A stretch of 64,000 nucleotides of DNA, taken from NCBI GenBank assembly GCA_000727475.1, contig KL647304.1:1490760-1554759 (forward strand), written 5' to 3'. This document shows, piece after piece, positions 33,920 to 44,994 of the stretch (position 1 is its first letter; the number at the start of each line of letters is the position of its first letter). The position numbers were made by a program, and so were the translations under genes. The notes beneath the pieces are model-generated. The model was not told the DNA's origin. It was given only the letters and a program-made list of their open reading frames with translations, and did not search any database. Origin of the DNA: Sarcocystis neurona (taxonomy: Eukaryota > Apicomplexa > Conoidasida > Eucoccidiorida > Sarcocystidae).

Positions 33920-36240
33920 TTGCCGGTGTCTACAGAGGGGCAGCCCCCAGCACCGTTGCTGGCGCATCTTAGGCGCTGTCTCTGTCGAGAGCAGCTCCAT
34001 GCAGTCACACGACAGTCAGCATTATTCGATATCTCCCTATATGTCAACCAGGGGACTCCGCTTTGGCCTCAAGTTAGGACGCCTACAGTTTTCGCTCAAC
34101 AGGTCACGAACTACCATCCTCGGTAGTCATCACTTCCACAACGAGCACACACATGCAGACGTACCTGTTGCGAATTTATATAGGAAATTCATGTGTCTGC
34201 TTCAACCACGAGCTCAGAGGTGCACGTACGCAGTTGAAAAAAAAACTAGGTGTACGTACTTGTACTTGAAACATAGGTGCGTTCTCAACCACCACAAATA
34301 GCCATGTATGAGAACCACGGGCATGGTCATGCCCGTGTAAGAGCACTGGTCCGGACTCTACCTCCATGATGCAGTGCACTCTTGATTGTAGTGCAAAGCA
34401 CTTCTTAACCTTCTTATTTGTTGCAGATTTATCGAGTTCTTCTACGTAAGTTATGCTTTTTTCTTTCCTAATCTACCCCGCTCTCGTCACGCCAGTCGTC
34501 GGCGGACGAACACTAGATCTCCAGCCCCAAAGTCTTCTGCGGAACGCATAATTATCTTGGGGTGCTCTTCCTTTATTTGCCTTCGTTACTCGGACAAATT
34601 GGAGGGTGCTTGCGGCACCGACGTGGCGGTCTTCTGAAGGTCTTGCGTGCATGCGCTCTCTAAATTCCGGAGTTACACGAAGAGAGAATACCGCATACTC
34701 AGCCAAACCTCTTCAAGCATAGTGGATTTTTTTTATTCTACCTCTGCGTCTCACACTGTTCTTCAGTGTGCTCGAGAGAAGCGCCGTACTTGAATTCGTG
34801 CCCGGTCATTCGTTTACAGTTCAGTCGCGTGCGTTCCAGCCGGTGTCTGGCGACGAAAGGATGCACCTCGTATGTTGTAAGCCGGCCGCGGATACGCGGC
34901 CCAGCTAATCCTTCAGAAAGTCATAACCTTCACCGTGGTTTGTCTCACAAATGATTGACTTGGTCGCGAAGCCTCTGGCTATTACGTGTATCTCTGCTCA
35001 ATGTCCTACGTGGTTGTACACGCGCGTGTATTCGTCGGAGACCAAGATAATATGCGTATACATAAATGTGCGGACGGCCGGCCGCAGATGGGTCATTCCA
35101 TCAATTGCAGTTCTAGTGTGCTGCGCCTTCGAATTCCCCTTTTCGGCTGCTGGAGAGTCGGAAGAAGCGACGTCGTCCACGCTCCTGTGAAGCCCTTTTG
35201 CGAGGTGCTTAAAAACATCTTGCGCGCACGTGAATACATTTTAATCTAAACTTCTACAGACAAGTACGCACGCACATATGTACGTATATATATATATATA
35301 AAAGGAGTGAATACGGTGTATTCGCTTCTGCTCTCTCGAGACAGCAACTATCCACATCTCCACGCGGGACTTAATACCGACGCGCGCGCACACCTCCAAC
35401 CTCCCAGGCGTCGTAGTTTCTGCCTGCGTCGCCTGCGATTTACTGGCCGTGTCTGTCTTTCTGTCTGTGTGGCCATGTTTTCTCACCCTCTCTGCACGAA
35501 AGGACCTCTACATCCTACGGGTTTGTTTTACGTGCGTGCGTGTGCGTTTTCTGCGAGGCTGCCTATTTTTCACATGTACCTGCCTCCTTTTCTTTCATCA
35601 ATCTTCACCGCTAAATGCACGACACAAGGAGAGGAAATAGACACCCTACGTTCAAAAAGTGCTGCAGGCGCGCCGTTGTATCTCACTGGTTATGTGCAAA
35701 AATACGTGTGTATGATAAGACGTAGGCGTGTATACGTATGTTTTAAATTGCCGTTCATCTACGTATAAATGTTTACATATGTGTATACACAGACGCATAC
35801 GTATATAGACGTGTATCATGTCTGTGTGTGTATGCATAGGGATGATAATGTATATATGTATGATTACCCGAGGAAATGTAGACGCGCGTCCTACACCAAA
35901 GTCAATCGGGACCGTCGTGTGAAACTTCGCAGGTCGATCTTGGGGAAGGGACATATGAAAAAAAGAGATAAAGATGAAGGCGAGAAAGGTGCCTGCGTTT
36001 CTTTTTGGCGGACAATAATTTCACAGTACACGGAAGGACGGAGGAGAGGAAGGAAGGGGTGAATAAAGGAAGACTTTTTTGAACCGGAGGAAGAGAAAAA
36101 TGCACAAGAATTAAACTGCAGGGAGAACACTAGGAATTTTAAAGCTACGAGAGCAAGAAGGAAGAACCGAAGTTAAGACGAGAGGACGAATCGACGCAAA
36201 AGAGGGAATACAAAGAGAAAGGGCAGTATCTAAGAAGAAG
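33920..36240. other. intergenic transition zone, no gene assigned
   Basis: Ordinary unique sequence to about 35.2 kb, including a 22-bp hairpin at 34316-34337, then small TA microsatellites at 35275-35300 and 35755-35870 and a purine-rich stretch at 35940-36240. This marks the return to repeat-rich DNA before the Gln-rich gene. Confidence 0.5.
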
Positions 36241-36349
36241 TGTCTGCCGTATTTTCTCTCTTCTTGCCCGCCCCCACCGTCCTAGCGGGGGTGTCATCAC
36301 GCTGTCGTCCAAGTTCGAGCCGGACCAGCACAGCACCAGCAGACCCTGC

Positions 36350-36720
36350 ACGAATGTTGACAGCTGCAGACGCGGTACCAGCATCAGCTGCAGCAGTCGC
36401 CGCAGGAGAGAACGAACAGCAGTAGCCGTGCAAAGAGGAACGGAGGCAGCAGCTGCACCAGTACCAGCGGCGGCTGCAGCGAGAAAAGCAGGAGAAAACG
36501 AGCAGCCCTGCGAACACGAGCAGGAACCCCGACGAGCAGCAGCACCAATGGCAGCAGCAGCAACAGCTGAGGAAGTAGCAGCAGGAGAGAGCGAACAGCA
36601 GTAGCAGCACGAGCGGGAACCGAAACAGCGTCCGCAGTAATAGCTGCTGCAGCATCAGCAGCGAAGACAGCGTCGGCAGGGAAGACAGCAGCGGCATCCG
36701 CAGCAATAGCAACAGCAGGA
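36350..36720. repeat. CAG-rich tract upstream of Gln-rich gene
   Basis: Plus-strand CAG/GCA-rich DNA continuing the composition of the coding region that follows. It could be a 5' exon or untranslated leader of the next gene. The large leucine-rich open frame on the opposite strand is explained by the CTG complement. Confidence 0.6.
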
Positions 36721-36873
36721 GGGGAGAGGTGTTAGCTCGTTGCGAACGCTTGGAGTGGTCAACAGTCGTATACAGACAGCCGCACAAGGTCGTGCAAGGC
36801 ATGCACGCCTTTTCCCTTTTCGTCGGTGAGATATAACTACGAGAAGGCACCTGGTGCGGCAGCAAGCAAAACC

Positions 36874-39800
36874 ATGACACGCTCTGCTGCTGCCGGCGAT
36901 GGAGGAGGAGGAGGCAAAGCAGTGGAAGCAGTTCTCTCTGCAGCAGCAGGAGGCGGGGAAGCAGGAGGAGAAGGCGCAACAGCAACAGCAGCAGCAGGGA
37001 GTAGCTGCTCTCCTGCGGCGTTGATGCAGCATCAGGCAGAGCGAGGGGGTGGTGCTGGCGGTCCCCACATGCACTTGCAGCCGCCGGTGTTCATAAGCAG
37101 CAGCAGCTATAATCCGAGTACTTCGGCTGCAGGAGGACCTCCGTGTCAAGCTGTTGGTGTTTCTTCGAGGGGTTGTGCTTCGCCTGCTCTTTCTCCTTCG
37201 GCAGCGGGCTGCACTGCTGCAGCTGCTCCTCCTTCTCCCACTGCTGCTACTGCTGCCAACGCTGCAACAGCAGCTCAGGCGCAACAGCCTGGTTCCCCTG
37301 TTTTCCTTGCGGCGACGGATGGACCCCCTGCAGCAGCTGCAGCAGCAGGAGCTCTCCGGCTTCCCTTCCACCCGCAGCAGCAGCTGCTCCCCGCACCCTG
37401 CTGCCTGCCGCATGCACAGCAGTCGCAGCAGCAGCAGCACTACTTGCAGCAGCAGGAACTGCAGCTGCAGGGACAACACATGCAACAGCAGCAGCACCAT
37501 CACCCCTTGCAGCAGCAGCCGCAGCACCGGCAGCAGCAACACCTGCAACAGCAGCAGCTGATGCAACATCAGCAGCATCACCAACAACAGCAGCTTCTCC
37601 AGCAGCAGCAGGCTCTGCAGCAGCAGCAGCATCAGCACCTCCAGCAGCAGCAGCAGCAAATTCAGTCGCCGCACCTGCTGCATCAGCGGCAGCAGCCTGC
37701 GCCTTGTCAGCAAGAACCGCAGCAACAGCAGCGAGAACAACAAGACCAGCAGCAGCAGCGTTGGCAGCAGCAAGACTCCCTCCCGCCCGAGAGCGTGGAG
37801 CAGGAAATGCACCAGCGCTATTTGCAGCAGGCGACGGCGCACGCGCAGTTGCAGCAGTTCCCTGCTCGCCACGTGCAGCAGCAGCAATGCTACCTGCAGC
37901 ACCAGCAGATGCTGCAGCAGCAGATGTTGCAAGAGCAACGGGCGCAGCAGCAGGCGCAGCAGCAGCAAGCGCCGCAGCAGCAGACGCAGGAGCTACAGCA
38001 GCAGGAGAGGGGGCAGCAACAGCAGCAGCAGATGCAGCTGCAGAATTATCGACCTGTGGCAGCTTCAAGTGCTCAAGGAACCAGCGTAGTCTTCAGCAGC
38101 AGCTCTTCGAGCGGCAGCCCTGCTGGTGGAGGGACTCCGCTCTGCAGCTACTCTCCTCTGTTTTCTTCTGCTGGAGAGACCGGTCAACCGACTGCTCCGC
38201 ACCTTCTGTATCAGCAGCATCATCCTACCGCAGTAGGTGCAGCTCCCTGTGCTGCTGCTGCGGCTTCCCCTGCCGCCGGTGCTGGTGCTGTTGCACCTAC
38301 ATGTGCTGCTGCTGCTGGTGGTGGCGCCCCACATGGGTGTTCGTGTTCGCCGCGTTCTGCCGTGACCTCACCCACAGCAGCAGGAGGCGTGCTGCTGTCG
38401 CCTTCCTCCGGTTTCTATGCGCATGCGGCAACGGCTCCTTCCTCACCGATGCATGCAGCGCTGCAGCCGAAGTATGGCCTGCCCCCCGCTGCCTGTGTTA
38501 CTGCTCCTGCTGCCCCCGCTGCTTCTTTAGCGCCTGCTGCCGTCCCCTCTCGTGCTGTTGCTGCTCCGGCTGCGCCTGCTCCCTCTTCTCCCCCACCTGT
38601 CGCTGCTGCTTGCGGCGTCTCCCCGCACATGGTACCGACCGCTGCTCCTCCAGCCGCGGTTGCTGCCGGCACCTTTCCACCACTGCCCTTCCCTGCGAGA
38701 GCAGCAGCGGCTGGAGGCCCAGCAGCTGCAGGAGTCCCCCGAGCAACAGCTGCTGCTGAAGACAACGCCGGAAGAGCAGCAGCCGCCAACTTCCACTATA
38801 CGTCGTCATCTTCTCCACCTCCTCCGCTGCTCGTGTACGGGTATCAAGCGTCTACCAGTCTGCCTGGCGCAGCAGGTGGCAGGCCTGGCCGCAGCTGCAG
38901 CAGTCACATTCCTCCGGCAGAGGCTTTTCAGCAGCCGCAGCAGCAGCAACCGCCACGCCACCCGCCGCGGCTGCAGCCGACCTCTGCGTACGGGCAACAG
39001 CAACGGCAGCCGGCACAACAGCACCAGGTTTTCCCACCCCTTGCTGCTGCAGTTACTTCTTCTTCGTCTGTCTCACCATCCTCTCCGCCTGTTCTTCCTG
39101 CGACGCTTTTAAAGAGCATCGAAATTTTTCCTCCTGCTCGAGCCCCGCTGCACGTGCTGCGGCCGTGGGATCCTCCCCACGTAGAGCTTCACCACGTTGA
39201 CCAGCAGCTCGAACAGCTGCCGCAACAGAAGCAGCCGCAACAGCAGCAGCCCCAAGATCTGAAGCAGCGAGAGCAGAAACAGCAGCAACCGGAGCCAGAG
39301 CAGCGAGAGGCAGGCGAGACTTTGCTGCAGAATCGAGAAGAGAGGAAGGAGGCCGGGAAGAGGAAAGAGAAGGGAGGGGGTCGAGCACCAGAGGAGAGGA
39401 ACGAAAGTCGAAGCGAAAAAGAGGAAGAAGAAGAAGAAGAGGAAGAGGAAGAAAGCAAGGGCGCTGCTGGAGAGGCATGCAAAGGAGGAGGTGTGGAGAA
39501 GCAGCAGCGACAGCAGCAGGCGCCAACTACGCGCGTAAAGCGAAAGGCAGCAGCAGTGAACGACGCAGCATCCCAGCAGCAGGAGGCGTCCCAGAGCAGC
39601 AGCAGCAGCGCAGCAGCAACAGCGCGGCCAGGCAAGGGAAAAGAAGAAGTAACAGCAGCACGCGGAGGTAGAGGAGGCTTTGAAGGAGTCAAGGACAGTG
39701 CGGGACACCCAGAAGTAGCGGCGGAAGGTGAAGCGGCAGCAGCAGAGGTCGCTGCAGGAAAAGCTGCAGGCAATGGCGCAAGCAAAAGAAGTGGCAGCAG

Positions 39801-40111
39801 CAGCAGCGTCGGAGAGAAAGAGAGTAAAACAGGAAGGTTAGCGAAGGGACGGGACGGGGCTGCAGCAGCACAGCAGCTGAAAAATGCAACTCGTAAGGCA
39901 GCCCCCCCTCCTAAACGCAGCTTCTCGACGACGTCATCCCCTGCAGCCGACGCTGTGCCAACGCGCCCTCTTGCTGCTGCTCAGCGAGACGGCGAACAGA
40001 GGAAATCCGCGGCACAGCTCGTAGAGGAGTGGGTCGCCCGGGAAGGTGTTCCCGGCCTCCAGCGTCTCCTCGTCGACGCCCTTCTGCTACCTCCGCCGAA
40101 GTCAAACAACG
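36874..40111 (+). CDS. large Gln-rich low-complexity protein, first long exon
   Basis: An open frame of about 1080 codons from ATG at 36874 to a GTACCT donor at 40112. Residues 1-165 are Gly/Ala/Ser/Pro-rich, about 165-390 are dominated by Gln (many His interruptions), about 390-840 are Ala/Pro/Ser with further Gln, and about 840-890 hold a Glu11 run and a basic KRKAAA patch. A non-repetitive C-terminal block begins EEWVAREGVPGLQRLLVDAL. This block is the only part likely to fold as a conserved domain. Gln-rich composition and position just upstream of an AP2 exon suggest a transcription regulator, but that is inference. Splicing after codon phase 1 joins in frame to the exon at 40853. The frame is open 16 codons upstream of the ATG and a 5' exon is possible. 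Confidence 0.72.
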
Positions 40112-40129
40112 GTACCTTTTTCTTGCTAC

Positions 40130-40780
40130 TGCTGCTCCTCCTTTTGTTCGTTCTGCCGCTGTGATGTCGTACTGCTGCTGCTTCTCTTTCCACCTGCTGG
40201 TGTGGAGCTACTGCAGATGCTGCTCCTCCTTGCTGCTGCTCGGGTGTCGCACTGCTGCTGCTGCTGCTCTTCCTGTCTGCTGCTGCTGGTGTGTGTGTGT
40301 GTGTGTGTGTTTTTCTGCTGGCGCTCGTGTTCCGACGGTCCTGCTGCTGCTCCTGCTACGCACGGTTCTGCTGCTGCTGCTGACGCTGCAACTGCCACGC
40401 GGCTGCCGCCCGCCTCCTCTTGGGCTGTGAATGCTCGGACGCTGCAGCTGCAGTCGTAGCAGTGCTGCTGCTGCCTTACGGCTGGAGATGTGGTGCTGTC
40501 CTTTCCTACCGCTGCGGTCCTGCTTTGCGTCCACACGGATGACAGCTGCTGCCGATGCTGTTACTGTTGTGCGACTGTATAGAGCCAGAGATGCTGTGGC
40601 TGGGCTGCTGCAAGTCGCTGCTGCGCTGTCGTCTGCTGCTTTGCTGTGGCGCCTCACCTCGCGCTGCCTGCTTCTGCACTCCTGCGCGGCCCTCTGCTGC
40701 TGATGCTGCACTGGCCGTCATCGTATCCTCCTGCGCTGCTGCCACCGTGTTGGAGGTGCTGCTGCCGGAGCTGCCTTTGG
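40130..40780. repeat. CTG-rich intron with (GT)n run
   Basis: Dense (CTG)n on the plus strand with a (GT)n run at about 40290-40312, inside the 741-nt interval between the donor at 40112 and the acceptor at 40852. The exon to its left is CAG-rich on the same strand, so the transcript would contain long complementary CAG and CUG tracts. Confidence 0.7.
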
Positions 40781-40852
40781 CTCCGCGTGTGTGCGTGTGT
40801 GTGTCTCTCTGTCGGCGTCTCTGTGTCTCTCTGCGTGTCTCGTCTCCAACAG

Positions 40853-41142
40853 ACGCCCCGATTTGGGCCCGAGCTGCCTCCACTTGGCAGCAACGTTTGT
40901 CTCTTGCCTGTGAAGACTGTCTGCTGGCGCCTAACTCCTACACTTGGTGTGACGCAGTTAGCAAATTCTCGCCCTTTTCTTGTGAAGCGCCGCAGGCCGA
41001 TGCTGGCGAACTTCCCAAGGCATGTGCTTCACAGCCCGTTTTCCCTCTGCTGCTGCCGGCGGGGTTCCATATACAGAGAAGTGCAGCCATACATAGCAGC
41101 TCCTCCGTCTGTTTACTATCGAACATATGTATATATATATAG
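40853..41142 (+). CDS. probable second exon of the Gln-rich gene
   Basis: After a long pyrimidine tract ending CTCCAACAG, the single leftover base of the previous exon restores the frame to D followed by APIWARAASTWQQRLSLA and a Cys/Trp-rich continuation (CEDCLLAPNSYTWCDAVSKF). The high complexity, Trp content and exact phase match make this a good exon. Its right boundary is unclear: the frame runs to a TAG at 41142 inside a TA repeat, which is an unlikely natural end, so a donor between about 40980 and 41110 is expected. Confidence 0.45.
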
Positions 41143-41339
41143 TGGCGGATGTAGCTGGCCGCCTTTGTAAGGTCTTGGACAGCGGCAAGTGTCTTACGGC
41201 TAGCGTGGCCATATCGCTGGTGTAGAGAAATAAAAGGAGAAACAGCAGGCGACCACTTGAAGGTGTGTGCACCCCCCAAACCGTTGTCAACTCCTTCAGC
41301 TGTGTGTACTCCTGTATACACGCCTGTGCGCGCCTAAGT

Positions 41340-42200
41340 ACATGTGCCTATACACGTATGTATGTATATATATATATATGTATATACATATATATATATA
41401 CACACAAATATGCGTGTGTACATGCATATGCATCTCTGTATATGTACGTGGGCGTGGCGCAAAATTTTTTGTGCCCGTCCCTGTGCGTGTGTACCTGCCG
41501 CTGGTGTGCCGCGAGTGGATGGAAAAACGTAGGCTGGACGACTCATCCGCCAGCGGGTGGGGGTGTAGACGACTTCTCGAACGCTGTCCTTTACAAATTC
41601 GTGCCGCAGGATTCGTTTCTCTGCGGCATTTCTCTGCAGCGTTCCTCTGCAGCACTTCTCCGCAGCATTTCTCTGCATGCATGCGTGTGGTATATGTAGA
41701 CAGCTGTACACAAGTGTGCCCGACAGAGAGGTACAGAGACGGAGGAAGACTAACGGAGAGACGGAGGAAGAGTAACGGCGAGACAAAGAGGGAGAGAAAA
41801 GACACCTCACCTTGGGCACACCAGTGTAGAAGCGGGGGTTTTTCCCGCCGTCTTGCTGTGGAATTTTCGTTGCCGAGAAAAAGAGGCGCTCCCACGCGAA
41901 CGGCACGACTGCAGAAATTTTACGCGTACCTCCCTATGGAAAATGATACAGGTGGATATACGTTCATATATATATATATATATATATATGTTGATATGTG
42001 AGTGAGAATACGGATGTGTGTGCAAGTTCCTGTGTATAGCTGTGCAGGTGTCCACGTCTTTCTTTGTTAATATATATACGCGTCTGTGTACATATGTGTA
42101 TGTATACGTATATGTGTACGTGCTCCTATAGGTCTTTGTGTATGTGCTTGTTCGAATGCACATATATATATATATATATGAATGTGTAGCGACTGCTCGC
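41340..42200. repeat. microsatellites and a 13-bp tandem repeat
   Basis: Alternating purine-pyrimidine repeats at 41340-41450 and 41965-42185. A five-copy 13-bp repeat (CTCTGCAGCATTT type) lies at 41619-41683. Between them a protein-like plus frame (VYLPLVCREWMEKRRLDD) near 41490-41550 might be a small exon of the flanking gene, but frame and boundaries are unsettled. Confidence 0.65.
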
Positions 42201-42325
42201 CCCCGTGGGTTTGACGCAGGACCGCAGGGGCTTGGCTACGCAGATGTAGAGAGAGACCGAAAGAGAGACACGTGGAGCCGTGCGCTTTGCTGCGTGTCTC
42301 CCTGTCTGTCTTGGAGCGGGGTCAG

Positions 42326-42590
42326 GTGGATTTTCTTTTTGTTTTGACTGTGGAAGGGAAGCAGCAGCAAGTGGGCGACACGGTACGCACGGCTGCAGCG
42401 GTGTCCTCCCAGCCCTGGCGAAAGTTTTTTTACCGCTTCTGCGAGCGACGGCCGGTCTCCGGTCGTGCGGAGGTGGTGTGTCTCCCCGTTTGCTTCGCTG
42501 CCGTACATGCGTTCCTGCGTCTGCGAAGAAGCTGCGCGTGGGTGTGCACGCCTCCTGCTGCTGCAGCGGCTGTGTATCGGACTCTCCTCT
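42326..42590 (+). CDS. possible exon upstream of the AP2 exon
   Basis: After a GGGGTCAG acceptor a plus frame reads VDFLFVLTVEGKQQQVGDT and continues open to about 42.6 kb, with W/F/R-rich content (PWRKFFYRFCERRPVSGR). A strong GTACGC donor at 42383 could end it early. It precedes the 300-nt pyrimidine-rich interval leading to the AP2 exon, so it may belong to the same gene. No family is recognised. Confidence 0.28.
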
Positions 42591-42916
42591 CTGACTTCCT
42601 CTTCCTCTCTGCGCTCTCTTTTCTTTTCTTCCCCTCTCTGTCTCGTTCGGTCTTTTTCCTTGAGTTTTCCTTTCCCGGCGCGGCCTCTTCCCGTGTCTCG
42701 CCTTTGCGCGCGTGTCGCGCCCTCGCCACGTGGATCTGTATGTGTTTGTCTCCCGCTCTCGTTTTCTGCTGCTCCGACGTTTTCTGCAGTCTCTCTGCGT
42801 CTGCCTTCCGTTTTCTTCGTCTTTTCCCGCGCGTTGAGCCACAAACTCCGTTGCCCGTCTTCTTTTTCTTTATCTGGGCGGACTTGGTCCTCCTCCGTCT
42901 CGCTTTTCTCTCGCAG

Positions 42917-43320
42917 GCAGTCGCTTGCTGTCGCTGGCAATGAGAGCCGCGCAGCTGCCGTCCATCCCAGGAGTTATCTACGACGCACACCAATACCAGT
43001 TTCTCGCCCGCTACTACGAGACCGAGGACAGCGCCACGTCCGTGACGAAGCGCTTTCCCCTGCGCCGGTGGGGATTCTTCAAGAGCTATCGCTTTGCGTG
43101 CGACGTGGTGCAGCAGGCCGCCCGACCAGGCGTCTTCGAAGAGGGAGAGATCATGCCCGTAGAGGAATGCAGCACCGTTACCACCGGCACGCCCAGTCCT
43201 CTTCCTCCGCCTCTTCGTTCGCCGTCTCCTCGTCCGCCGCCACCTGCCTCTCCTTCTCCTCCTCCGCCTGCGTCAGCGGCGTCTGCATCGCGCGCTCTCG
43301 CGGCGTCCCTCCAAACGCCC
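42917..43320 (+). CDS. ApiAP2 transcription factor, AP2-domain exon
   Basis: The acceptor CTTTTCTCTCGCAG ends at 42916 and the frame contains ATG at 42940. From there residues 9-60 fit an AP2/ERF DNA-binding domain: IPGVIYDAHQYQFLARYY for the first two strands, then TKRFPLRRWGF for the third strand and turn, and a helix SYRFACDVVQQAA. ApiAP2 proteins are the main sequence-specific transcription factors of apicomplexans and act in the nucleus. The tail is Pro/Ser-rich and the exon probably ends at a GTACGT donor at 43321, because the unspliced frame soon runs into a microsatellite. This exon may start a gene, or be a downstream exon of the Gln-rich gene at 36.9 kb. The sequence does not decide. 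The 3' exons are not identified. Confidence 0.78.
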
Positions 43321-43329
43321 GTACGTGAA

Positions 43330-44960
43330 AATCCGCCTCGTGCCGTCTCCGCTGGGAGGGCTGACTACCGGGAGATAGAGACAGAAACCGAGACAGACAA
43401 AAACAGAGAGAGGAACAGAAAGAGAGAGGAAAGCTTTGGAGCCGGCCGCTGCTCGAGGAGGTCGCACGTGTCTGTGGCTCTCCCTACGTATATATATATA
43501 TATGCATGTGTGTCTCTTTCCTTGTCAGTTTCCACTTCTGTCGAGACGTGGTCTTTGAGACCTGACAGCCGCTGTTCCTCGTCCCTTCTCACAGAAGAAA
43601 CTTCCGTCCTAAGAAATGACAGCGAACTCCTCTGTGCCGCCCACCACCACCTCCCACGTACCGGGGACGTTTCCTCAAGCAAGTGGGGACTCGCACCACA
43701 CCTGTACGGAAGTGTGTCGCGGATCTTCTTGCATCTTCTGCTTCTCTCTGCATGCGTAAAGAAGTAGTAGATGTATGTAGCCGGTGCTTCTTTGTGGCAT
43801 TTTCGACTTCTGCAGATCCACATCTTCGCACATTTATCAGCGTACACGAACGTGTGTATATTTCTACATGTGTGGGTTGGTCTCTCTCTGTTCGTAGACA
43901 CATACATATGAATATGTGTGTATGTGTGTCTATCAGGGTGTGTGCGGACGTGTACGGTGATCTGCTTTCATCCTCATGTATTTAGAAATTATATACAGGT
44001 AGACGTCCAGGCGAACGGATAGTAGATGACGACTGGCAGACTTCAGCAAGCAGGAGTGCTAGAAGTCTTTCACGGGCGCGAGTGCTTGCTGCCGAATTTG
44101 CTGGCGCTGCAGCACCAGCTTCAACGCGATGCGCCTGCGTGAAATACTTCTGTAACACCAGGTGCCCTCATACATATATAAATAAGCACACACATGTGAA
44201 TACATACACACACGCACACAGAGACACGTATATATGCATACTTCTGTGCATACACTAGTGCGTCCACGCATACACTTATTCAACAAATGTACTGGTCGAG
44301 AGGTGGCACTTGTATATATTCCTATGTATGTGGGTCAGCTGGTGGAGACGGACCTTTCTACGGACGCAGGTGCCACTGCATGGGCAGATGGTGCAGACGT
44401 GCGGGGGCAGCCATTGCAGGGGCTGGCATCAACTTTTTGGGGAAGTCGTCCACTTACGTAAAGTTGTCCTTCTGTATGTAGAAACATCTAACGAGTTGCA
44501 ATAAATTGTGTTCGTATGTCCCTGGGGTCTCCTCTAGTTTGTATATTTGTTGCAGACACACACGTGGATATACACATATATATATATACACATGCTTCCC
44601 CATCTATACACATATATATATGTATGGGTACGCAGACATGTATAGACGGGAAGACGTCTGCACAGGTATACATGTATATATGTCCACACGTTTTCTCGTT
44701 TGTATATATATATATGTATACGTAGATACACAGACGTATATATATGCATGAGTATGTGTGTGCGTTTACATGCTTGCTGCGTGGTATTGCCTTATGGGTA
44801 CGTACTTGTAAGTGTGGAAATATACCAGGGTGTGTGTGTATGTATATGCGTGAAGGTCCGGTGTTCGCTTTTGTCTTCCTTACTTTTCCCCAGGAAGATT
44901 TTTGCGGAGGTGCATTTGTTTTAGCACTCCTTCACGTGCAATGCATGCGGGTGGGTGAGG
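43330..44960. other. interval between the two AP2 loci, mainly microsatellite
   Basis: Contains a GA-rich stretch (43370-43435), a short TA run near 43490, unique sequence with an acceptor-like CTTCTCACAG at about 43594, and alternating purine-pyrimidine repeats at 44165-44285 and 44570-44760. The 3' end of the first AP2 gene and the promoter of the second should lie here. No exon can be fixed. Confidence 0.55.
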
Positions 44961-44994
44961 AAGACATCTTCTGTTTTTGCCTGCGGGGTCGCTG

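Noticed and set aside
36655..37968. 437-codon Leu-rich minus-strand frame
   Set aside because: It is the complement of the CAG repeats of the Gln-rich plus-strand exon and has no non-repetitive conserved block.
37143..38759. 538-codon Ala/Cys/Ser-rich plus-strand frame overlapping the Gln-rich exon
   Set aside because: Out-of-frame reading of CAG/GCA repeats; the alternative frame has the folded-looking C-terminal block and a phase-matched next exon.
44977..44994. TTG-initiated extension of the AP2 gene
   Set aside because: Nuclear genes initiate at ATG; the first in-frame ATG is 44995.
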